Origin: Clavelina lepadiformis
Lineage: Eukaryota; Chordata; Ascidiacea; Aplousobranchia; Clavelinidae
NCBI RefSeq assembly: GCF_947623445.1
Contig: NC_135245.1
Span: 689,501 to 753,500, forward strand
DNA: 64,000 bases
Direction of reading: 5' to 3'
Positions 1 through 12,400 of this stretch are shown piece after piece (within the stretch, counting starts at the first letter, position 1; each line of letters begins with the position of its first letter). Below the pieces are notes generated by a model. The model saw only the letters and a list, made by a program, of their open reading frames with translations. It ran no database searches and had not been told where the DNA came from. The position numbers were made by a program, and so were the translations under genes.

Positions 1-25
1 TCCTCATCCTATCGTCGTACCTCAC

Positions 26-3000
26 CTCTCTCTGCAAACCAAGAACTCTCTCAATCTCATCGTGGACTTTTTCTGTGGAAGAAAAAAAAGATGTCCGCCA
101 AAAATTCTAGCACTGCCGAGAGAGTTAAATGTTCTTGCAAAATAAAGTCGACTCTTGTCGACTCGTCGGCACAAACAAAGGTTTAAAATTTGAAAAGATG
201 AAGAATATGAAGAAAGAGGTTCCTTGGTCAACATAAATCGACTTGGTCATTTATACGAAGCAATGAGCGGTCTTCAACCTTGAACTTGTGGGTAATTGGC
301 CATGAAGAGGATTGCCCATCTCAGCGTCGTAGAACTCGTCTCCGTGCCTGCCTGGAACAAGTCCATGATACTCATCTCCATGCCTGTTTAATAACAATAC
401 AACGGTTATGAGAAAACAAAAGAAATATTAATCACTTTGCAAGTAATGGGAATTCATGTTTACCAAAATTTTAACACAAAATTAGACAAAAAAGACTTTT
501 TTAAATATTTCTTTAACTCCAGCGGCAGAACCCACTCACCCTTCTCGGTCATGAACTGATTCTCATTGTTTTTAAGCTCTGTGATGTAACAATCAATAAA
601 ATCCCTTGGGCTCTGAGGATCGTGAGTGTGAAGATGACGTTTTACTTCGACTTGTACGAAATCCAAGATCTTCCTGAAAGTAGAAATGTGATGGGATCAA
701 CACGGATCAAGTTTCAGCGAAAATGTTTTTTCCGGCGTCTTAAAAGCAACTGAAATATAGCAGCCAAGTAATTGAGGTAAAAGGTAGCAGCAAATGTCTT
801 ATCCAAGTTTTAGTGAAAGGTAAAACAGATGCTGATACGCTCAACTCAAATTCCATGGCTGTTCTTTTTTTGCTATTCTGCTACAAGCTCCTAGCTAAAA
901 ATAAACATTTTTCTTTTATTTTATCACAGGAAACATCGTTAAAAATAAACAACTGAAATGTTTGTCTCCAAAACAATCAAACCCGTAAATGTTAACACGA
1001 AAAACTAGAGACGAAAACAATGTCCATAAAATGTTGTAATTGAATAACTACGCAACCAGCACATTTTCTTGATTTAAGAAACTAACCTCGCAGCTTTCGC
1101 AAATTGTTTAACGGAATCAAACAATACAAGTTTGTGTAGATATGGAATAATGCTGTATAAGAACAAGGTTGGGGCTCGAAGGACTCTTGACATTTGGAAA
1201 AATTCATTGTTGATGTGAAGCAATTCTAGAAATCGTTTATCACCGTAGTCATATCTGCAAAAAATATGGTGCAATGTCAATGATTAAAAGTTTGTGAGTG
1301 TTGATTAACTAATACAAAGTTAAGTTCATGCAATTAATATAATGATTGCAAAATTTCAAAATTAATTCTGAAACAAGCACATCGTATAATTGATTCAGTT
1401 AAAGGTATTGTACATTAAGAACAAAATATTTGTAATTTAAAATGTATTATTACTTCTAACATTATTTTAGTTTCAAATGTTTGAAAATTTACGATGCAAT
1501 AAAGTTCCCATTGAATTTTTAAGCACGATCAACCTCTTTGACTTGTATCCAATAAAACCCTGACACACCCATAATGAAATTTAATGACAGGACAAAAGCA
1601 AAATGAATGACATAAAATTTATTTACGAGTTGGTGTGACCTGACCCTACTAGCAGTAAAGTTCGTGATACATGAAAGGAACTTATACTGGGCACTTACTG
1701 GCATTCTGTAACTTCTCACTTAAAGTTTGGAAATGCTGACCAATTAAAACGTAAGAACATTTGCAACTAATCCAAAAGTTGTTAATCAATTGATAAAATA
1801 TGATTTAACATCAAAACCGTTGGTGATATAAAAAAAGATGAAACATTGAAGTGAGCAAAATCAAACAGCTAAAACATCAAAGCGAACAAAACAGCGCGAT
1901 GTGAACAGGCCAGGATTTAGACAATGAGAGGCCCTTGGCTATTCCATTTGTGAGGCACCTTATTTTTGAAGTCAGATTTCTCTCTAAACAACATAACATA
2001 TCATTACTTAATGTTAAAAATATGAGTGCACTAAACTGTCCGTTCTTTTCACCATCCCCAGTCATACATGTGGTGAGAAATTTTAAATAAAAATCTAATT
2101 AAAACAGCTTTGCTTTTAATTTCAGTTTATTGGATTAAACAGTCGTTACAATAAACGCAAAGTTTATAAGAGGACATGCAGCCGTCAAATAGAGTATGAT
2201 TAAGTTATGAATTTTTTTTTCTAGCTTTCATCAAAGCAAAATCACGCCACAGTTGTAGTTATGAATAAAACTCAGTAGTTATGAATAGAAAATGGATTCT
2301 CTAAAGCAATTAAAGCGACATCAATTCCAAACTTTGAAATTGAACTTCGAGGCCCTAGGCTTCAGCCTACCTAGCCTATTGGTAAATTCGACCTTGTATG
2401 CGAATTATTTTACCTGTCGCCAAAAGTGAAGGAAGCGATTACATTGAGAGTGGCGTACTCTAACGCCAGTGAAGGGTCCACAAGGTTACCACTCCTGCAG
2501 GAACCATGAAGCTCTTCAACCAGATGTGGTAGTTCACTGGTGATGGTCTTTTCTATTCCACGCTTATTCAAACCCAAGTTCCTAAAAGTAGAAAGCAGGA
2601 ACTTCCTGTTCGCCGACCACTTCGGGCCGTAAGGGGAAGAAGCAATTCCTGAAAGACTTGTAAAGTTGATCACCACAATAGAAGTATTTGAGAATGGGGA
2701 TGAAGTTTTCTTACTTTTAAGTTAAAGCCCAAAACAAAAAAAATCATAAAACTATGGACTCCTCGTAAGTCAAATGCCAAGAACTCACATTTTTTAATCA
2801 AACCAAACTTTACAATACTGAGTTATCAATTATAAACTTAAAATACCACTATATCAGGGAATAACAAATTGATATCTATAACAGAACAACTTAAAATCTG
2901 AAAGGTTTGGTCAAATATATAAATCTTTTAATGAGGCCAAATTTTTCTTCAAACTCAAATTTAATCGAAAACCAAATGTGTGTAAGCAACAATCTTAACA

Positions 3001-4238
3001 TGTGTGTTTTCACTTGAGTTTCAACGACAAAGATAACTTCCGGGGCTCATTGTGTTGTGTATTCCGAAGATAAGTAAATAAAACTATTACATATGGGAAA
3101 TATTGGTTTAGAACTTGACATTTCAAATTTATCGTTTTGTCCTTGACTTGAATCAAAACAACCCTAAGACACAATTTAAGTTTGAGTTCTGTGGAATGAA
3201 TTAAGGCATATTTAGGAAGGCCAGATCTATTCAAGTTTGCAAAATATTTGCAGAATAGATCCAAATATGGATCTATTTAACTCCTTGAAAGGCTCCATGG
3301 CCTAGTATGTCTGGTAGGTCCAGCAGCTCATTTATATGTAAGGCAGTGACCATTATAATAAACCAGAGAGTAAAATTTACTTAAAGTAGGTAGTGTCGAT
3401 AAACATTGTACAATGGTAAGCACGAGTAAATCCATAAAAATGTAAACCAAGAATATTTCAAAATACTAAACAATTGAAGCACTAACCATCTCGGGATTCC
3501 CCGCGACAGAGCTTGGCTATTACACTGGTTGCACGATCGGAAAATTCCTTGGCACGGTCAACCAGGATCTAAACAAATAATCTAGTTCAGAGTCGAAGTA
3601 ATGCACAAAATGTACAAACAAGGAACTTAAGTCATTTTTAAATTAACAATCTGGCTTTTTACATCGACTTTGAACGTATATTTTCAGAGAAGTTCTATTT
3701 TATTTCTTCTTAAATTTTCAAAATCAGCATTTCAACATCTATAAGTAATTTCAAGTGCTGACTACAATTGAATGCAATTTACCATACCTCCTTTATGATG
3801 TCATAACCAACAAGGCATATAATAGTACGCGGACCAACACTAATTCTGAATATATTCCCATACTCTTTAGCAAAAAGTGGTATCGCTGAAAAAAAACCAA
3901 ATACATTACACGGAGAATAAATCACAGTCATGATAATTCACTCAAGTTCAAGTTAGGAAATTCTTTCCACTTTAAACTTTTGAAATTAATCATTAACTGG
4001 TGATCAATATTTCTGTACATGTTTAACCCATACCGGTGATTACAAAGCACAACAAGCTGGTATGAGACTATGAGTAACACTTATACTCACTTTCGTGAAA
4101 GTTTGGTACAATCTTATGAATGCTGCCAACAAAGGGTATTCCCCTTGGACCAGGTGGCAAGTTTCTCGAACGAAGAACATCTTTCAAAATTAAAATAATT
4201 AACAATGCCAGAACAGTTGCAATCAAATAATTCAACAT
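26..4238 (-). CDS. Cytochrome P450, CYP2-like (5' part, runs off left edge)
   Basis: This is a microsomal haem monooxygenase. Eight exons join in phase on the minus strand: 4091-4238, 3788-3885, 3487-3568, 2414-2648, 1087-1254, 540-673, 279-383 and 26-72, giving 339 codons. The start at 4238 opens a hydrophobic N-terminal anchor ([18 protein letters not shown]), followed by the proline hinge [11 protein letters not shown] typical of membrane-bound class II P450s. Exon 4 has [19 protein letters not shown] and a LRNLG-type segment, matching the C-helix region of CYP2 enzymes. Exon 7 carries the I-helix oxygen-binding segment [18 protein letters not shown]. The K-helix ExxR and the haem-binding Cys loop would lie beyond base 1, so they cannot be checked. 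No internal stop is seen. CYP2 clan placement is secure by motif; the substrate cannot be inferred. Confidence 0.93.
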
Positions 4239-6421
4239 ATTTTAAGATAAAGTGTTTCTGAATTAAACATCACAGAGTTTAAGCTTCAAAATTTAACAGT
4301 GTTATAAATGACAAAGTGTTTCAGTTTAGGTTTCGATGACATGTTATTACATTTAAGTTAGGTTAAGAAACTGTGAAAAATTGCTGTAAACACAAGATTT
4401 TTTTCCGGTGAAATAGTGAACAAGAGAAAAGAGCAAGAAGAAACAAGACTAGAAGAAGACAAAAATCAATGGCAATCAATATTATAGAACTTAATACGAA
4501 GCAGGCATGTACAAAGGATAACGCTGAATGCAAATATTGCACTTATACCATGGGCCATACATACTTCGTTATATTACAACATCGTGTAAAAGTACCTAGT
4601 GTTATCTTAGGTCCGAAAATAAGATCAAAATTTAGAACTTACTGTAATTGAACGTAATTTTGACATTAATGGTCGTGCTAGGACTGGTTGTTATCAGCAA
4701 GTTATTACCACTAAAATTTTTATGCAAATAAGAAACCTTTTTAGAGCTTTGTAACTTTGGTTTGGTGCTTTTTACATAGCATTAATTAAGTACCTAGCCC
4801 AGACTGCAAAGTATGGCAAGACTACACACGATATTTTTTATCAAAACGGCATTGGACACCAGGGCAATCCGGTGTCTCCAAAAACAAGTAGACACTGATT
4901 TTTCCCCGATTTCTACCTTAAAGGGCCGCATCTTGCCGGGCAGCCTTAGGCCACAAGTCGCAGTGAACACCAGCTGCTACCTTGAACACCGGAATTTCGC
5001 TCCTGCACACCCGAGATCTCGGCGAAAACTGTCATACTCTGCAGTGCGGCCTATAACAAGATAGCTTAGCAAGTGACCAAATGGCATTGATTTTTTGTCT
5101 ACGTCGCGCTAATGACGAAAAGTAAAACGTTTCATTAAAGTTAGACGCAAATAATTGATTGAAGTAGTATGTTTAGGACAAACAAGCATTGAAACCGACG
5201 TAACGTAAACTAAACGGCTTTTAAAGGTTAGGCCTAGCCTACCATCTTTCTATTTTGTACCCGGGTAATTCTAAAACCAGTGACAACAAAATCCCCTTTT
5301 TCGCTACTTATAACTTGTGGATATGTTTTGCTTTATCTACCACTTGCGGCGCCAAAGTGGTTCATTCTAGTGGCTGCAATGTAAACCAGCAAACAGATTT
5401 TGTATGTTGCCAGTTTCTATGTTGTCTTAATGAAGATTATGCGCAGCTATGGAAAAATATCATAAAGCAGTAAAATTTTATAGAGAAAATTTAACATTTG
5501 TGTTATAATATTTTATAGAATGAACCTTTTGCGATGAATTAAATCTTAATTTTACTTGCGTTTGTGGAAATTTCATCTCATGTAATTTAATGCACTAGTT
5601 TTGCTGCAATATTCTCCAGATATACGTTGAACAAAATTTCGGAAACATTGTAGACTTATCAAATGATGACAAGCCGTGGCCAAACGTTTCGTAAAAAAGG
5701 AGTGGTCTCTATTCTTGAGGTGACTTTTCACGCTGCGATGAACTCAAAAAGAGTTTTTCGAAAACATTTAAGGATGGTCGTTTTTCACGATTGCTTGTGA
5801 ATGAAGAATTACAAAACCATGTTTTGACTGAGTTACACTGAATCGTTTCAATAAAGTTTGTTTGATATTAGGAATATTTCTTCACATCGAGTAGCCTACA
5901 ACAAGTATTCTACATATATATGCTGGTTACGGTGAAAACAATCAATTAGATAGAAACCTTCCACTGGAATCTCGCTTGAAAGTCCAAGCTCATCATTTAA
6001 AGCATTTACAGATGGCTTCATTTACTGTAAACCTGGTTTCAAGAGTGGGAAAACGCTTAATTTTAGTTCACAGTACAGCAGTTCAGATTAACGTTTTAAA
6101 CAGACGTTTTGAAAGTTACGTTTCGCAGACAGTTTATAACTTGTTTATAGCCCAACAGGGAATGGTGTATACCGTAGCTTACACAAAATTTCACAGAAGA
6201 AATAGACAGTAAAATTTTCAATTTTTTTGCTTTTTGAAAGTCTATACTTAAAAGAGATCTACAGCACAAGATCTGTTTCCAGAATCACACAAAAGAAATC
6301 GGAATCCACATTGTACAGCTTCTGTACTATTGGATGGTACCAGAAGACGAATATTAGCGTTCATTTTTGTGATATTTTATGTCCCGTATTATTTCAATTA
6401 GGCATTCAATGGTGGAATATC
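4239..6421. other. Intergenic interval between the P450 and EGF genes
   Basis: This interval is AT-rich and non-coding between the divergent P450 and EGF genes, so it should contain both promoters. Short open frames occur but lack recognisable domains, splice logic or codon bias. I see no RNA gene or transposon with clear ends. The P450 transcription start must lie just above 4238. Confidence 0.5.
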
Positions 6422-9080
6422 ATGTATAGACATGTGATTTTATGCCTACTTCTTTGTGGGATTTCCCCAACGAGAGCTCAAATTTTGTCCCCAGACGCAG
6501 GTAATATAAGATTTCTATAAATAGGCGGTAAAGATTTGCCATATGTTACCAGAATTACAGCCATGGTACAACTTGTCCAGTTACCTTATAGCGCCAGAGT
6601 ACACATAATTAGTGGCGAGTAAATCTCATGAGAATGTGTTGTTGCAGTGATACGTATCTTCAACGTCACGTACACATTAGGAAACATGACGTTTACAAGT
6701 GCCACTGTGGAGGAGGTTTTGCCGGATCTTTCAACTGCTCTTGCGAACCCGCTTGGACCTGACTTCACGACCACGAGTAAGTCTTACAAAAACTCTGATG
6801 TAATCACATTGTTGCGTTTTTAAATCTTCACTAATAATTGTGACGTCATGAAAACAGTTATGGATCCATGTTCCACTTCACTGCACTTGTGTCACGTGGA
6901 TGCTACGTGTATCGACGTAGATGAGACGATGGGAATATTTCAATGCAAATGCAATGTGGGTTTTAATCAAACAGCGAGTATCGCCACCTTTGACGGGAAT
7001 CGATCCCTTATTCCTGACGGCACATTTTGCCCGGGTAATTTTCCTTCCTCTAACTTAGAGTAACTTCCAGGAAAAGTTTTATTAATGTTGTTTACTATGT
7101 AGCGATGTGTTAAGATTTTGAAACTAAAACAAGATCATCTTTTATGGTTTGAAAAAAGATTGCGTTTTGTTTTTGAAGTCGATTGTCATGTCACGCATGA
7201 CCGAAATCAGAGCATAAGCCGACCCGGAAATACAAAAATCGCATTTTCTGCAAAATAACACGCATCTAGTAGTTAGTTTTGAAGACCCAAAGTGGTCGCC
7301 TCCATTCAGCAACGTCGGAACGTGATTGTGATTGGGAAACATATGCTTGGCTGAAATTAACCACGGTGAATCATTTCTTCTCAGACCTCGACGAATGTGC
7401 GTCCGGCAATCATGATTGCGATGAACAGTCCACTTGTTTCAACACCAGAGGGAGCTATACCTGCACTTGCGAAATAGGATTTACAGGAACCGGTGTCGAG
7501 TGCAAAGGTTGACGTCACAAAGCTTCAGAAAATTAATGACCTACATTATATCTTCTATGACGTATTTATCTCCGCAGATGTTGACGAATGCGAAGAGGAA
7601 ATTTGCGACAGAAATGCAAAGTGCTTTAACTATGGTGGCAGTTTTAGTTGTGATTGCAACTCTGGCTTCACTGGGGATGGTTTTAAATGCGAAGGTAGCT
7701 TAGCCGCATTATTATGAAACAAACGATAGTTTTATGACGTTGTAAAATGACTTGGACTACTTTCATCAGATATTGACGAATGTCTGTTCATTACGTCATG
7801 TCCGACCAACTCAAGCTGCACAAATGCGATCGGAAGTTACGTATGTGATTGTGACGTAGGATTCTATTGGGACGGCCTGGATTGTCAAAGTAGGTCAAAC
7901 ATCAAGTTTAACACGAATTTGTTGAGTCTTTATACAAAGGGTCAGAGAATTTGCGGAATAGCTGAAAATATCAGTCGAGATATTTGATTTCTATTTGAAT
8001 GAGAAATTGACGACATCGTTTAGGCGAAATATATATTTCTGATGAAATTCTTAAACTTGCTGAATTGTCTTTGAGAGTCCCATTACACGAATCATTGCAA
8101 ACGCACTTAACTATAAACGCATCCTGTATTATTATTTTCACCGCTGAACGAATCTTTTTCTACAGATATGGACGAATGCGCCACGCCACTGCACGCATGC
8201 CACTCAAACGCCAGATGCGTGGACAACTTTGGAAGCTATTTCTGCGAATGTTTGTTTGGTTACCATGGCGACGGGGTCACGTGCTCAGGTTAGATGACTT
8301 TTCAAATTTATGACTTAATTTTTTTTTAAATCCAACCTGCTCAGATGTTGATGAATGTTGGACACCGGGACTCAACAATTGCCACGAGAACGCTACGTGT
8401 CGTAACACCATTGGAGGATTTTTTTGTCAATGCCTTCCGGGTTTCAACGGTGATGGTGTCACCTGTGACGCAATAAAAGGTATGTTTATTTTGTCACTTC
8501 ATTAAAACTCAACTGACGAAATTATTTTCAATTGGGGTCTTCCGTTAGAGGGCTTGGTGCTTTCTTGCCCCGACATTAGACTCAGTATGACGTCGTCATA
8601 CCAACTGAATGCCATCTTGTTGTGTGATTACGTCAAATGGAGAGTGACGTCATTATCGAAATGGCTGTCAACTTTAAAAACGTGGCGGTGAGTGAACTGA
8701 TTGTAACGTAACAAACATTGCACTAACGCAGCCAAACACGTTAAACGTATGCTGACAGGGATTGCTTGTTCTCCGGTGATGTCATAGATCTCGACTGCGT
8801 GGACTTGAACGTAACGTGTGTCAATAAAATACAAGAAAGTATTCATTATGACGCATTCGGATGCGCTGTGCACGTGTGTCCAGACGGACAATGTGAGTTT
8901 CATGCAAATAAAAATGCAGGTATGACGTCATAAAAACGTCCATTGATATTATCATTTATGACAGATGACGTCAGCGGCGGGGAGATATGGAAGAAAGACC
9001 TCTCGCGATGGGCGGAAGTCTATCTGACGTGGAGGAGCGCTATGTTGGAGGGCGGAGTGTGTTGGAGCAATGAAGCTTGA
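6422..9080 (+). CDS. Secreted multi-EGF protein with a novel Cys-rich C-terminus
   Basis: Eleven exons close exactly in frame to 463 residues: 6422-6500, 6648-6776, 6858-7034, 7385-7507, 7578-7694, 7770-7889, 8166-8288, 8345-8479, 8549-8687, 8759-8892 and 8965-9080. The order is: signal peptide ([20 protein letters not shown]); a short segment resembling the start of a SEA domain ([16 protein letters not shown]); a divergent EGF-like unit; five calcium-binding EGF units, each on its own exon and each opening D-[LVIM]-DEC; and a C-terminal domain of about 130 residues with spaced cysteines that I do not recognise. All EGF exons begin and end in phase 1, the classic shuffling pattern. There is no transmembrane helix after the EGF units, so it is probably an extracellular matrix or secreted protein. 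The exact partner or ligand is unknown. Confidence 0.88.
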
Positions 9081-9182
9081 ATCTAATCACGTGACGTCAT
9101 CGGGAAATTGTAAATTGAAGTCTGCCCCGGGAAGATTTTTTGTAGACATTTTGTGACGTCATCTTGTGGTATATTCAGTGAA

Positions 9183-9211
9183 AATAAACCTGGGTCCGGG
9201 CATGTTTTTAT
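9183..9211. terminator. Convergent poly(A) signals of the EGF gene (+) and NUP155 (-)
   Basis: AATAAA on the plus strand at 9183-9188 lies about 100 bases after the EGF stop codon. Its minus-strand counterpart (TTTATT, 9206-9211) lies about 240 bases beyond the NUP155 stop. The two genes therefore end tail to tail with interleaved processing signals. Confidence 0.55.
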
Positions 9212-9450
9212 TTCGACACAAAACAGGAATATTTCGCCAAATATTTGCAACTTGCAGCTCGAAACATTCGAGTAAATTAGCGGAGTGACTTCCAGATTCA
9301 TCCCCGGCAACAGAAAGTTTCAAAATTTTGCTAGAATTACGTCACAAATATTACACGTTTATGACATCATTGGCAGTGAGGAAGAAGCGTTATGTTATAA
9401 CATGGCCAGTTTATGAATATAATAACGTCAGCGTTGACGTAAGAGTGAGG

Positions 9451-12400
9451 TCATCGTCGTTCTTGCATCGCCTGCAAACTTGCCTGGGTACGTCTCAATT
9501 CGGTCATCAAAGCGCGGACGCTCTCGTTTGGTGACGTAACGGAATGTAATTGGACGAGATGAACGGAAAGGGCGTCCAATGAGCGATCCACAAAGTTCCG
9601 CCTGCACAAAAAGCGGCAATGACGTCACCACTCACCTCAGACAAAATCAGGACATAAAAAAAATATATAGGCGACCTCTGTCGGTCTGAGGGGACTTGGT
9701 TGTTGGGCTGATCGAGGAAGATCTTCAACATCTCGTTGATCACGAAGAGGATTCGGAACGGGTCGTCCTGCTCCGACCAGCATGGAAGCTGCAGCGTAAA
9801 AAGTGTAACCTCGAGATGGCGCTAGATCTACTTGAACCTCTGACTCACAACCAACCTTCTGCTTGTGCACGTTCCCATAGACATCAAGTAACTCAACAAG
9901 CGGGAGACCGGATTCGAGGAAAATGGTGAACGCCCAGTTCAAACTCCAGCCCCTCGACATAGACATCTTCTCAAAATATCCCGCCAGAAATTCTAAAAAA
10001 TATTAGATGCTGCTACTTCACAGAACACATAATTACGTCATCCCCAAAACGGATCTCACCTATGGGGAAGTACCGCTGTGACGACAAATAGCGCTTGCCG
10101 AGTTGGATTAACTTGTGTTGTAAGCTCGCTGTCATGGTGACATCTGATGACGCACGCTTGTGTAGCTCTGAAAGATGACGTAATGTCAGCATGAGGTCAT
10201 GATGTTGTACATGGGGCAAGGGAATTTGCGGTAAGGAAGAGAACTGTAGTTACCGTGTTCAACGATGTTCTGCCACAGAGATTCTACTAAGGACGGGTCG
10301 TGCAAACCGGCGCAATGAACTATCGCCAACTTGCCCTCAGCCAGCTGGTATGGTTCCGCATATTCTCTGTATAACTGCGCAGACACGAGATTGGTCAATT
10401 CATGAATGGGACTCAAGACTGAGGAAAGCAAGTACATCGAATGACGTAAGAATACGACATTGTTCTCATCTTCACCTGCGTGACGTCAAGCAAGCTGTAA
10501 TTGATGGTCCGGGCTGCGTCGGTTTCGTTCAGTTCCTTCAACTGCTCGTAGGTCTCCAGCTGTATCTGGGCCACCTACATCACACCTATCGATTACAACT
10601 CGCCCTATGCGTCATCGCTGATGACGTCATACCTCCAACTTTTCCTCAAGCTCGTGTAAAAGCTGCCCTCCAGTGGCGGAGTCAGCAGTGACGGAGGTGA
10701 CGCTCTTTGCGTTCATCCTGGCTCTTGAAAGATATTCGATGCGCTTTGAAAGGTCCCTGTCGCTACTGCAAGGACAGGAAATAGTGTTAGATGCACGCAG
10801 ATGTATTTGCGGGATCCAAATAGAACATCACAACAACTTATATTGACTGTACCACATTGTAGGATCAATAAAGATCTTATAAACAATTCAATAGTTGATA
10901 AAAATCTAAACCTCACCCTGGTTTCTCGGCGAGGTTGCCCAGTATGGAGGCGGCCGACACGTGTTGTCCGTTGCGCTCATAATACTGCCACAAGAGGTCA
11001 CTACCTGCAGCTCCCAGGGATGTCGGATTCTCCTCATGGCTCTCTGCTACCCTCTGAAGGAAGGATTCAATGAATGGTGACGTCACCTGTGAAAGGGGCA
11101 GGTGAAGATGAGATCGTGAAAATTAACGGACAATAGGGTCAAGAAAGTTTGTCCTCACTCGTAGTAGTTGAGCAGGGAGCCTCTTCCGGAGCATCCATTC
11201 GTACAAGGTGACGTGGAAAAGTTCATCGTTGGATCTGAGAGCGAGTTTCATGCAAGAGTCAGCCTGAAAGAACAAAGTCACTAAATGCCAACTCATTTTT
11301 ACATTTGGCCAAGTCGAGTTATTGTAACATTTGCCTTGATGCCACCTCCCCTGCAAGACCAGCAAGAACGCATCAAGGAGACCGAATGGAAAACAGAAAA
11401 ATGTGAAAACTAAGAAATGCAATGACGTGATTGACAACACACAATAACACACAATACTGAGGAGCAGGTCAATTCCATTCGATACCAAAATCACAAACTA
11501 ACCACAACCCGCTTAATCAGGTCATATCCCGATAACAAGGAAAAAGATCACAAAAAAAAGCAAATAGCGTGTAATAATAGATAAATTATAACTGTTAATC
11601 ACAAAGGCACTTAAATGCAGGAGGTCTATGGCATAAACATGTCGTTATGAGCAATGTTCCCTCTAAGCTGCGCGCGTGCGCAAATGCGCACTGCTGACAC
11701 GGTCTCCGCGCACAGAAAATCTGTGCTGCGCACAAGAAAAAAATCCAACCTGAATTTAAAATAAAATAAACGCATAATAATGGCCACAGTGCGCACGTGG
11801 CACGTCTGATGTTGCTCACAGTGGTCCAAGGGACCGCTCAGGGAGTTACTGTGTTTGCTCAGACTCGTGAAAAATTAGAGGGAACATTGGTTATGAGCTT
11901 GCATTAAACAATCTTGCTTAAGATAACATTCCATGTTCTCTGCGACAATTTTCAAACTGCACTCGAATATAGTGTACACTGTACACGCTACACAGCATGG
12001 CACATTGGAACATAGACACAACATAAAACAACAATGGATGTTGGCTCACATGCTGTCGTGCATCTTCAGCTTGCAGGGCCCCCAATGAACTTGAACTTGA
12101 CCCGCTTTGCACAGGTTGTGGGGGTCCAGGCTTGGTGGGGACGCTTGGGGTTTGCGGGTGACTCTCCCCGGCTAACATCAGTTCATCGAGCATGTCAGTG
12201 ACGCATTTGTAACACTCCACCCTTCATGAGAAGACGTGAGTTAGTTGTCGTAGTTAGCAGTGTTATTAACTAAATATTTCACGACGGCCCAACCCATAGA
12301 AGATGACATTCTTCATAATTCTATCCATTGTTCAGTCACAATTCACTTGCAACCAATTAATTGCTGACAGAAAACTATGAATAACATTTTTACGTGGCCC

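Noticed and set aside
7434-7703. 89-codon plus-strand frame across the EGF exons
   Set aside because: It is an off-frame reading. The calcium-binding EGF frame joins exactly across all introns.
9637-9966. 109-codon minus-strand open frame at the NUP155 3' end
   Set aside because: It reads through an exon, an intron and part of the next exon in mixed frames. The NUP155 exons ([13 protein letters not shown]; then a [20 protein letters not shown] segment) explain the region better.
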